Assembly (NCBI GenBank): GCA_027859205.1
Contig: JAQIBH010000126.1
Span: 1 to 45,353 of the forward strand
Direction of reading: 5' to 3'
Origin: Bacteroidales bacterium
GTDB taxonomy: Bacteria > Bacteroidota > Bacteroidia > Bacteroidales > UBA12077
DNA: 45,353 nt
This document shows positions 26,924 through 34,477 of the stretch, one piece after another. Position numbers and translations under genes: made by a program. Under the pieces are notes generated by a model, which was not told the DNA's origin, did no database searches, and saw only the letters and a program-made list of their open reading frames with translations. The stretch's first letter is position 1. Every line of letters begins with the position of its first letter.

Positions 26924-29050
26924 ATGATAAAGTTTAGTCAAATTGAAAAAACAGTATTAATTATCTTAAGTTTTACTATTATTTCATCATGTTCAAATAA
27001 TTCTACAATGATTCCACCAGATGTAAAAAAAATACCGAAAGAATTAACCATTCATGAAAAAACAAGAGTTGACAATTATTTCTGGTTAAATGAAAGAGAA
27101 AATCCTGAAGTAATAAAATATCTCGAAGATGAAAATACCTACACAAAATCGGTATTAAAATCAACTGAAAAATTTCAAGAAGATTTGTTTCACGAAATGA
27201 AATCGAGAATTAAGGAAACAGATCAATCGGTTCCCTACGAAAAGAACGGTTATTACTATTATACACGATACGAAGAGGGTAAAGAATATCCTATTCACTG
27301 TCGAAAAAAAGGTTCATTGGAATCTGAAGAAGAGATTATGCTTAATGTAAATATAATGGCTAAAGGTTATGAATATTATCGTGTAAGTGGTTTAAATGTA
27401 AGTCCTGATAATAAGCTTTTAGCTTTTGGTATAGATACGGTAAGTCGCAGAAAATATACTATACATATTAAAAATTTGGAAACAAATAAGGTTTATGTCG
27501 ATGAAATACCTGTTACTACTGGTTCTGTGGCTTGGGCTGATGATAACAAAACATTCTTTTATACAAAAAAGAACGAGGAAACTTTAAGGTCTGAAAAAAT
27601 ATATAGACATATTTTAGGCGAAGAGTTTACAGCTGATTTGGAAATCCATGATGAAGTTGATGAAACATTTAATACAGGTGTTTGGAGAACAAAATCTGAT
27701 AAGTACATAATTATAAGTTCGAGCAGTACGTTGTCCGATGAATATAGATTTATAAGTGTAGATGATCCGATGGGGGAGTTTAAAATTCTTCAAAAACGAG
27801 AAAGAGGCTTGGAGTATTCTGTATCTCATTTTGGAGATTACTTTTATATCAAAACCAACCTAAATGCTACTAATTTTAAATTAATGCGCACTCAAATAAA
27901 TAAAACAAGCAAAGAAAATTGGGAAGAAGTTATTCCTCATCGCGAAAACGTGTTTTTAGAAGGTATGGAGCTTTTTAAGGAATTTCTTGTACTTGAAGAG
28001 CGAGAGCAAGGATTAACAAAAATTCGATTGATTAATTGGAAAACAAAGGATGAACATTATATAAGTTTTGATGAAGACGTTTATATGACATACATATCAA
28101 CTAATCCAAATTTTAATAGTGGTTTATTGCGATTTGGTTATTCATCAATGACAACACCTTGGTCTACTTTCGATTATAATATGAAGACTAAAGAAAGAGA
28201 ATTAAAGAAGCAACAAGAAGTTATTGGTGATTTTGATCCAGCAAATTATGAAACAAAACGACTTTGGGCTACTGCCGATGATGGAACTAAAATTCCTATG
28301 TCAATTGTGTATCGTAAAGGGATTAAATTAGACGGGAATAATCCAACATTATTATATGCTTATGGTTCTTATGGGGCCACAATGGATCCATATTTTAGTT
28401 CAATTCGATTGAGCTTGCTTGATCGAGGGTTTGTATATGCCTTAGCGCACATTCGTGGAGGACAATATCTTGGCCGTCGTTGGTACGAGGATGGAAAATT
28501 GCTTAATAAGAAGAATACTTTTACTGATTTTAATGATTGTGCAGAAAACCTTATTGAATTGAATTATACTAATTCGGATAAACTATTTGCCATGGGTGGA
28601 AGCGCAGGAGGATTGCTTATGGGTGCAATTGTAAATATGCAACCTGAATTGTATAAAGGAGTTATTGCAGCTGTTCCATTTGTGGATGTTGTAACTACAA
28701 TGCTCGATGAAAGCATCCCGTTAACAACTGGTGAGTTTGATGAATGGGGAAATCCCAAAGTAAAAGAATATTATGATTATATGCTTTCTTATTCGCCATA
28801 CGATCAGGTTAAAGCACATAACTATCCTGCTATGCTTGTTACTACAGGATTACATGATTCGCAAGTTCAGTATTGGGAACCAGCCAAATGGGTTGCAAAA
28901 TTACGTGATTTAAAAACCGATGATAATGTTCTGTTGCTTCATACAAATATGGATGCTGGTCACGGTGGTTCATCGGGGCGTTTTGAAGCATTAAAAGAAT
29001 ATGCATTGGAATATGCCTTTATGTTTCAGCAACTGGGTATTACTGAATAG
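26924..29050 (+). CDS. S9 family peptidase (oligopeptidase B / prolyl oligopeptidase type), predicted lipoprotein
   Basis: 708 residues, about the usual length for oligopeptidase B-like enzymes. The N-terminus has a lipobox (TIISSC, Cys23), so it is probably an outer-membrane lipoprotein facing the periplasm. Residues of about 40-430 form the propeller that screens substrates (opening RVDNYFWLNERENPEV). The C-terminal alpha/beta hydrolase carries the full catalytic triad: Ser560 in GGSAGG, Asp645 in LHDSQV and His680 in AGHGG. It should cleave short peptides, possibly after basic residues or proline; the specificity is inferred from family only. It is a single-gene unit: own promoter upstream, strong terminator at 29071-29105, and convergent genes after it. 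Confidence 0.92.
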   Translation: MIKFSQIEKTVLIILSFTIISSCSNNSTMIPPDVKKIPKELTIHEKTRVDNYFWLNERENPEVIKYLEDENTYTKSVLKSTEKFQEDLFHEMKSRIKETDQSVPYEKNGYYYYTRYEEGKEYPIHCRKKGSLESEEEIMLNVNIMAKGYEYYRVSGLNVSPDNKLLAFGIDTVSRRKYTIHIKNLETNKVYVDEIPVTTGSVAWADDNKTFFYTKKNEETLRSEKIYRHILGEEFTADLEIHDEVDETFNTGVWRTKSDKYIIISSSSTLSDEYRFISVDDPMGEFKILQKRERGLEYSVSHFGDYFYIKTNLNATNFKLMRTQINKTSKENWEEVIPHRENVFLEGMELFKEFLVLEEREQGLTKIRLINWKTKDEHYISFDEDVYMTYISTNPNFNSGLLRFGYSSMTTPWSTFDYNMKTKERELKKQQEVIGDFDPANYETKRLWATADDGTKIPMSIVYRKGIKLDGNNPTLLYAYGSYGATMDPYFSSIRLSLLDRGFVYALAHIRGGQYLGRRWYEDGKLLNKKNTFTDFNDCAENLIELNYTNSDKLFAMGGSAGGLLMGAIVNMQPELYKGVIAAVPFVDVVTTMLDESIPLTTGEFDEWGNPKVKEYYDYMLSYSPYDQVKAHNYPAMLVTTGLHDSQVQYWEPAKWVAKLRDLKTDDNVLLLHTNMDAGHGGSSGRFEALKEYALEYAFMFQQLGITE

Positions 29051-29070
29051 AATTAACTAAAATTGATTTT

Positions 29071-29105
29071 TAAAGAGTGTAGCTAATTGCTTACACTCTT
29101 TTTAT
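29071..29105 (+). terminator. Intrinsic terminator of the S9 peptidase gene
   Basis: AAAGAGTGTA (29072-29081) pairs perfectly with TACACTCTTT (29092-29101) around a ten-base loop, followed by TTTTATTTTAT. The A-rich left arm also lets it serve the convergent minus-strand PspC transcript. Confidence 0.82.
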
Positions 29106-29205
29106 TTTATAGTAAAAATTAAAATTTCCAATTAATTTTTGTCCTAAATATTTATTCAAGATTATTAAATTTAATTGATTCTTGTTTATATCATGCTTTG
29201 GAAAT

Positions 29206-29409
29206 TTATTGATAATCAAATTTTTCTGGCATTATTATCCATAATATAGTATATACAATCATACCTGGGAAAGCTGCACTCAGGATACTCAATAACAAGT
29301 ATGCGATTCTAACTAAAGCAATATCCCAACCGAAATATTCGGCTAAACCAGCACATACTCCAGCAATAACTTTATTCGTGGATTTTGCAAGTTTTTTTTT
29401 ATTCATCAT
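29206..29409 (-). CDS. PspC domain protein
   Basis: 67 residues, a stand-alone PspC domain: KKKLAKSTNKVIAGVCAGLA and the WDIALVRIAYLL segment are characteristic, followed by a hydrophobic helix and IMPE near the end. PspC proteins are small inner-membrane proteins linked to the phage-shock (envelope stress) response; stand-alone copies are common in Bacteroidota and their exact role is less clear. It begins three bases after the stop of the preceding membrane-protein gene, so both are probably translated from one message. Confidence 0.9.
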   Translation of the reverse strand: MMNKKKLAKSTNKVIAGVCAGLAEYFGWDIALVRIAYLLLSILSAAFPGMIVYTILWIIMPEKFDYQ

Positions 29410-29412
29410 ATT

Positions 29413-30138
29413 TCAATGTTTTTTAAAATTCAATAATCTTTTATAAAGATTTACAATTCCTACTATTATAATTATAACACCTGCCACATATATAATCCAA
29501 TTAAACGATTCTGGTATATATTTAACAGAAAGATTGAAAAGCTTATCCTTAAAAGTTAAATTTTTAATCTCAGAAAGTGAAATGTTTCTTATTATGAATC
29601 TGCAAAAGTCCCAAATAAAAGATATAAATACAGTTATAGATCCAAGAATAAGAGCTAGCCATTCCTTTCTAAGTATTTTTACTTTGTAATTATATTTAAA
29701 ATTAAAGTGATAAATTATCATAGCCAGAATTATCATCAAAATTGATAGTAATACAGGAGCAATAACCGGACCTGTCCATATAATAGGTAACAGAAATAAA
29801 ATATCCCAGGTTAATAAACTTTCTGGCCAACCTAAAATTAAATATAGAAATACATAATAAATGATATCCCAAATAGCAAACGAATAAATAAACCATGCAA
29901 AACGCTGTGAGAAATTTTTGCCTGCGACTATTCCAACAGAAAGGAGCATGAAAAGAGAAGCCAATTCTCGAATTAATTCAGTTATTGCAATTTGATTGTC
30001 AATAGGTGCTAGTGGGAAATTAAAACCTTCAGGATAGTATAAAGCCCTTAAATACACAACAACAGAACCTTCAAATATTCCCATCGTAACGGCAAATACG
30101 CTTACCCAAATTAATATTTGATGTTTTTTAAAATTCAT
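29413..30138 (-). CDS. Unrecognised multi-pass membrane protein
   Basis: 241 residues with about six or seven hydrophobic helices. Recognisable conserved-looking stretches are GIFEGSVVVYLRALYYPEGF near the N-terminus, an RFAWFIYSFAIWDIIYYVF helix and GWPESLLTWDILFL. I recall similar uncharacterised membrane proteins in Bacteroidota but know no family name or function. It precedes the PspC gene by three bases, so a role at the membrane together with that protein is possible. Start ATG 30138 gives a short cytosolic N-terminus before the first helix. No catalytic motif is visible. Confidence 0.8.
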   Translation of the reverse strand: MNFKKHQILIWVSVFAVTMGIFEGSVVVYLRALYYPEGFNFPLAPIDNQIAITELIRELASLFMLLSVGIVAGKNFSQRFAWFIYSFAIWDIIYYVFLYLILGWPESLLTWDILFLLPIIWTGPVIAPVLLSILMIILAMIIYHFNFKYNYKVKILRKEWLALILGSITVFISFIWDFCRFIIRNISLSEIKNLTFKDKLFNLSVKYIPESFNWIIYVAGVIIIIVGIVNLYKRLLNFKKH

Positions 30139-30240
30139 TCTTTGTCTTATAATTTAAAGTTTCAAGTTATACCAATTCTTTTTAAAATTGAAGTATAATT
30201 AATGATATTTTGAAGCTTATAATGGTTAATGCTGTTATAT

Positions 30241-30282
30241 ATTCAATCCATATTTGTTTTTTGCAAATATGGCATTTTGAAT
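30241..30282. repeat. Inverted repeat in a divergent intergenic region
   Basis: CCATATTTG (30248-30256) and CAAATATGG (30264-30272) form a perfect 9-bp stem with a 7-base loop; outer arms ATTCAA (30241-30246) and TTGAAT (30277-30282) add six pairs across a 1/4-base internal loop. It lies about 100 bases from both divergent genes and has no T run, so an operator or RNA structure is more likely than a terminator. Confidence 0.5.
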
Positions 30283-30371
30283 AATAAACCGTATTACGAG
30301 ACAAAAAATCATTAATCAAGATTTATTTTAGTGAACGTAATAGTAAATTACCAAATTGCCAGTTAAAATAC

Positions 30372-30379
30372 TAATTTTG
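30372..30379 (+). promoter_or_regulatory. -7 box immediately before the annotated mutS2 ATG
   Basis: TAATTTTG matches TAnnTTTG exactly but ends one base before ATG 30381. If active, transcription would begin near 30386, inside the first codons, and the working start would be downstream (GTG 30408). No well-spaced -33 TTG is visible, so the call is tentative. Confidence 0.4.
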
Positions 30380-30380
30380 C

Positions 30381-32891
30381 ATGCAAATAAGATCAAAAAA
30401 TGGAATAGTGCTTTACCCTGAAAATTTTGAACAGAAAATAGGATTCGATAAAATTCGAGACATGCTTAAAGGTGGCTGTTTAAGCAACCTTGGGCGAATG
30501 CGTATTGATAAAATTCGTTTTTCAGCTAAATATTCATTTATTGAAACATTAGTGAATCAGGTTGACGAGTTTAAGCAGATCATGTTAATGGAAGATGATT
30601 TCCCTTTAAATCATTTTATTGATTTAACACCTGCATTAAAAAAGATTAGAGTTGAGGGAACATATTTTTTAGCTGAGGAATTATACGATTTGAAACGTTC
30701 TTTAGAAACTATAAGGGCAATTCTGAAATTTTTCAAAACAAAAAAGGAAGAAGGCAAATATCCTTATTTGCAAAAATTAGCAGAAAACGTAAAACTATAT
30801 CCTTTTGTTTTTGAGCGAATCGATTCAATTATTAATAAACAAGGCAAAATTAAGGATAATGCATCACCGGAATTAGGCCGTATTCGTAATGATCTCCGCA
30901 ATAAGGAGAGTTCTGTTTCAAAACGCCTACATTCTATTTTAAAAGATGCACAAAAAAGTGGACTTGCTGATCATGATGTTTCACTTTCCATTCGCGATGG
31001 ACGGGCTACAATTCCTGTTGATGCTTCGAATAAACGTAAGATTAAAGGTTTTATTCTTGATGAATCTGCAACTGGGAAAACAGCTTATATTGAACCTGCC
31101 GAAATAGTTGAGTTAAATAATGATATTAAGGAATTGTATTATGCCGAAAGACGCGAGATTGTAAAAATTCTCGCACTTTTTGCCGATGATATTCGCCCTT
31201 ATATTGATGATTTGTTGTTTACATATGAGTATATGGGAACTATTGATTTTATTCGATCAAAAGCATTATTAGCGAATAAGTTAAACGGTATAAAACCTAT
31301 ATTTAATGATAGACCAATGGTTGAGTGGAAAAACGCAGTTCATCCATTATTGTATTTGTCGTTTAAAGATGAGGCAAGGAATGTTGTTCCTTTGGATATT
31401 ATACTAAATAGCGATAATCAGAGAATCCTTCTGATTTCTGGTCCCAATGCAGGAGGTAAATCAGTTTGTTTACAAACAGTTGGCTTATTACAATATATGT
31501 TTCAATGCGGACTTTTAGTTCCTATGAGTGAAAATTCGGAAATCGGATTATTTCAAAATCTTTTCTTAAATATTGGAGATGATCAGTCCATTGAAAATGA
31601 TTTGAGTACATATAGTTCCTATTTGCTGAATATGAAAAACTTTCTGAAATCGGCAAATGATAAAACTTTGATTTTGATTGATGAATTTGGATCGGGAACT
31701 GAACCAATGTTGGGAGGTGCTATTGCTGAGGCTATTTTAGATGATTTAAATTCGAAAAAAGCACAAGGTGTTATCACTACACATTATACATCATTAAAAC
31801 ATTTTGCATCGTCAGCTTATGGAATAGAAAATGGTGCAATGTTGTTTGATACAGCTAAAATACAACCAATATTTAAATTATCTATAGGTGAGCCAGGCAG
31901 CTCTTTCGCTTTTGAAATTGCACGAAAAATAGGATTGCCCGAAGATATACTTAAAAAAGCAACAGATAAAATAGGTAAAGATCATATCGATTTTGATAAA
32001 AATCTGAAAGATATTCTACGTGATAAACGATACTGGGAAAATAAACGTGAAAGTGTTAGAAAATCTGAAAAGAAACTCGAAGAACAAATCGCAAAATATA
32101 CAATAGAGCTTGAAATTGCTGATAAATCCCGAAAAGAGATTCTTAAAAAAGCAAAAGAAGAGGCTGAAGTATTGCTAAGTGGAGTAAACAAACAAATTGA
32201 AAATACGATCCGAGAAATAAAAGAAAGTCAAGCGGACAAAGAAAAAACCAAAATTGTTCGGAAAAAATTAAGTGATTTTAAAGAAAAGTTAGGCGAAGTT
32301 GATCCAGAGCAAGAAGAAAGGATTAACAGGAAAATTGAAAAGCTAAGGAACCGAGAAAAGGAAGGTCTAAAAAACCCAAAAACTACAAAAGAAGAAAAGA
32401 AAGAAATTTTGAAACCAAAAGATGCAAATACATATGAAATGGGCGATAAGGTTTCATTGTATGGTCAGGATACTGTTGGAGAAGTTATTGATGTAAATGG
32501 TAAAAGCATTATGGTTGCTTTTGGAAATATGATAACAACTTTGGATGAAAAGAAGCTTGAGAAAATCTCCGAAAAGCAATATAAGAATAAGACAGGTAAT
32601 AAAGGCTTAAGTAAATCAAAATGGGATTTCGGCGATCGAAGATTAAATTTCAAACCCGAAATTGATGTTAGAGGCAAACGTGCCGAAGAAGCCTTGCAAA
32701 TTGTAAATGACTTTATCGATGAGGCTATTGTAATTAATATGAGTAATGTAAAAATATTGCATGGTAAAGGCGATGGTATTTTACGTCAATTAATTCGCCA
32801 GTATCTTGCAACCGTAGATATTGTTAGATCATACCACGATGAAAGTGTTCAATTCGGAGGATCAGGAATTACGATTGTAGAATTTGAATGA
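30381..32891 (+). CDS. mutS2: MutS2 (endonuclease MutS2 / ribosome-rescue MutS2 family) with Smr domain
   Basis: 836 residues. The N-terminal region (YPENFEQKIGFDKIR) is typical of Bacteroidota MutS2. The MutS-type ATPase has Walker A GPNAGGKS at 354-361 and Walker B LILIDEFGSGTEP near 430. A charged coiled coil follows, then a KOW-like small domain (GDKVSLYGQDTVGEV) and a C-terminal Smr domain from about 758 with DVRG and HGKGDG. MutS2 lacks mismatch-recognition domain I; it suppresses recombination in some species and in Bacillus splits collided ribosomes. The coordinates use the ATG that gives the longest frame; GTG 30408 (tenth codon) is a strong alternative because homologues usually start right at the LYPENFEQ segment and the -7 box abuts the ATG. 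The downstream gene's promoter sits in its last codons. Confidence 0.93.
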   Translation: MQIRSKNGIVLYPENFEQKIGFDKIRDMLKGGCLSNLGRMRIDKIRFSAKYSFIETLVNQVDEFKQIMLMEDDFPLNHFIDLTPALKKIRVEGTYFLAEELYDLKRSLETIRAILKFFKTKKEEGKYPYLQKLAENVKLYPFVFERIDSIINKQGKIKDNASPELGRIRNDLRNKESSVSKRLHSILKDAQKSGLADHDVSLSIRDGRATIPVDASNKRKIKGFILDESATGKTAYIEPAEIVELNNDIKELYYAERREIVKILALFADDIRPYIDDLLFTYEYMGTIDFIRSKALLANKLNGIKPIFNDRPMVEWKNAVHPLLYLSFKDEARNVVPLDIILNSDNQRILLISGPNAGGKSVCLQTVGLLQYMFQCGLLVPMSENSEIGLFQNLFLNIGDDQSIENDLSTYSSYLLNMKNFLKSANDKTLILIDEFGSGTEPMLGGAIAEAILDDLNSKKAQGVITTHYTSLKHFASSAYGIENGAMLFDTAKIQPIFKLSIGEPGSSFAFEIARKIGLPEDILKKATDKIGKDHIDFDKNLKDILRDKRYWENKRESVRKSEKKLEEQIAKYTIELEIADKSRKEILKKAKEEAEVLLSGVNKQIENTIREIKESQADKEKTKIVRKKLSDFKEKLGEVDPEQEERINRKIEKLRNREKEGLKNPKTTKEEKKEILKPKDANTYEMGDKVSLYGQDTVGEVIDVNGKSIMVAFGNMITTLDEKKLEKISEKQYKNKTGNKGLSKSKWDFGDRRLNFKPEIDVRGKRAEEALQIVNDFIDEAIVINMSNVKILHGKGDGILRQLIRQYLATVDIVRSYHDESVQFGGSGITIVEFE

Positions 32892-32912
32892 TCATAATTT
32901 TTTGTAAATTTG
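32883..32912 (+). promoter_or_regulatory. Promoter for the deacetylase-like gene, overlapping the mutS2 3' end
   Basis: TTTG (32883-32886), 18-base spacer, TAAATTTG (32905-32912): good fit to the -33/-7 pattern. The expected start near 32919 is 17 bases before the TTG start codon at 32936. The -33 element lies in the last codons of mutS2. Confidence 0.6.
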
Positions 32913-32935
32913 AATTAAACTAAATTCTAAATGCA

Positions 32936-34261
32936 TTGGTCTTAATCTATACACATAAAACTTCAACGCGTCTCAATTACATTTTAAATTTTATTTTCAC
33001 TGATATTCATGGTGTCGAATTTAAGATAGTAACTGATAAAAAAGATTTTATATCTTCTAATCTACAAAAGATAAACTATTCATCTGAGGAAATTGAAAAT
33101 AGTATTCAAATTATTCCTGCTGACTTATTGTTTGAATCAAATATTTTACAAAAGAAAATTAAAGTTAGCGATTGGGAAAATATGAAAGTGTTTTTTCAAA
33201 CATCTGAAAATACAGAAATTCCATTTGATATATTTGCAGCTAGTTTTTATTTAATAAGTCGTTACGAAGAGTATTTACCTTTTAGCGCCGATCAACATGG
33301 TCGTTTCGAAGCAAACCAAAGTTTAGCTGGGAATAATGGATTTTTATATGATCCAATCGTAGATCAGTGGTCGTGTAAGCTTGCAAGTTTGCTTAAAGAA
33401 AAGTTCCCGGGCTTGCCTGCCGGACAAGCAGGATTTGAAACATGTAAAAGGGAGTTTAAATATATTTCGACCATAGATATCGATAATGCATATGCTTATT
33501 TGTACAAAGGAACGGTAAGAACCATTGGTGCAACAATGCGTGATTTGTTTAAACTTGATTTTGACGAAAATATAAAACGTTTTCAAGCATTAAAAGGCGA
33601 AAAAGATCCTTTCGATACTTATGGATATCTTGATGCAATGCATAAACAATACGGAATTCAACCATTGTGGTTTTTTCTGGTTGGCAATTATAATACTTAC
33701 GATAAAAATCTCCCTTTAGATAATGAGTCTTTTCAAGATCTGATAAAAAAAGTATCTGATGTCGCAGAAATAGGAATTCATCCTTCTTACGAATCGAATA
33801 AAGATTTCATTCAATTAAAAAAGGAATTTGATTACTTATCGGGAATTACTAAAAAAGACGTAACCCGAAGTCGGCAGCATTATTTGAAGCTATTGTTTAC
33901 AGAAACATACCAAAATTTGCTTAAGCTTGGTATAAAAGAAGATTATACTTTAGGATATGCAACGGATGTTGGTTTTAGAGCTGGTACATGTACACCTTTT
34001 AATTTTTATGATTTGTACAATGAAAAAGAAACTGATTTAAAGATTATTCCATTTCAATTAATGGATGTAACCCTAAATCAATATTTAAAATTAAATGTTG
34101 AAGATGCAGTTTCCAGGATAAAAGAAATAATTGAAAAGGTAAAGGCGGTAAACGGTACATTTGTGAGTTTATGGCATAATGAGTCATTGAGTGACCATGG
34201 ACATTGGAAGGGATGGGAGATTGTTTATAAAAGAATGCTCGAAATAATTTTTGAAAAGTAA
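32936..34261 (+). CDS. Polysaccharide-deacetylase-like protein with Bacteroidota N-terminal domain (DUF7033 type)
   Basis: 441 residues, TTG start: no in-frame ATG fits, the reading (M)VLIYTHK matches the usual family opening, and a good promoter lies just upstream. The N-terminal half (SFYLISRYEEYLPF, DQHGRF, LYDPIVDQW) is the domain that often precedes this deacetylase type. The C-terminal half has NodB-fold features: STIDIDNAYAY in place of motif 1 and IGIHPSYES as motif 2. Expected role: deacetylation of a surface or wall polysaccharide, substrate unknown. No signal peptide is seen, so it is probably cytosolic. A short palindromic element inserts about seven residues (LPAGQAG) in the linker at about 160-167. 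Cyt-side location and substrate are inference. Confidence 0.82.
   Translation: MVLIYTHKTSTRLNYILNFIFTDIHGVEFKIVTDKKDFISSNLQKINYSSEEIENSIQIIPADLLFESNILQKKIKVSDWENMKVFFQTSENTEIPFDIFAASFYLISRYEEYLPFSADQHGRFEANQSLAGNNGFLYDPIVDQWSCKLASLLKEKFPGLPAGQAGFETCKREFKYISTIDIDNAYAYLYKGTVRTIGATMRDLFKLDFDENIKRFQALKGEKDPFDTYGYLDAMHKQYGIQPLWFFLVGNYNTYDKNLPLDNESFQDLIKKVSDVAEIGIHPSYESNKDFIQLKKEFDYLSGITKKDVTRSRQHYLKLLFTETYQNLLKLGIKEDYTLGYATDVGFRAGTCTPFNFYDLYNEKETDLKIIPFQLMDVTLNQYLKLNVEDAVSRIKEIIEKVKAVNGTFVSLWHNESLSDHGHWKGWEIVYKRMLEIIFEK
33412..33432. repeat. Short GC-rich palindromic element inserted in frame (encodes LPAGQAG)
   Basis: CTTGCCTGC at 33412-33420 followed by CGGACAAGCAGG at 33421-33432 contains two interleaved pairings (CTTG/CAAG and CCTG/CAGG) and is far more GC-rich than its surroundings. 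It is preceded by the palindrome CCCGGG (33406-33411). Plus-strand reading is LPAGQAG; the opposite strand would read CLSGRQA. Peptides of this kind recur, in my recollection, as insertions in Bacteroidota proteins, which suggests a dispersed miniature repeat. Only one copy is present in this window. Confidence 0.5.
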
Positions 34262-34415
34262 TAGTTTATTGGTGCTTATTCTAAAATATTAATAGTTTTA
34301 TTGAATAATTGAATCGATTTTTGTTTCCTTCAATATATTAAAACACAATTTTTTGGTAGAAGATTTTATAATATGTTTTTTAACATGTTTTTATTTCTTT
34401 TATTAATGCTAACTT

Positions 34416-34423
34416 TAATTTTG
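34416..34423 (+). promoter_or_regulatory. -7 box for the fibre/propeller/amidase operon
   Basis: TAATTTTG matches TAnnTTTG; the expected start near 34430 leaves a 5' UTR of about 48 bases before ATG 34478. The -33 region is T-rich without a clear TTG. An 8-base palindrome AACATGTT (34382-34389) lies just upstream where a regulator could bind. Confidence 0.4.
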
Positions 34424-34477
34424 AAAATTTAAATTTTTATAAACTAGGCGTTTAAGTCTTAAATTAAGTATTTTATT

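Noticed and set aside
30381-32891. MutS-type mismatch repair protein
   Set aside because: The Smr domain and the absence of the mismatch-recognition N-terminal domain identify MutS2, which does not do mismatch repair.
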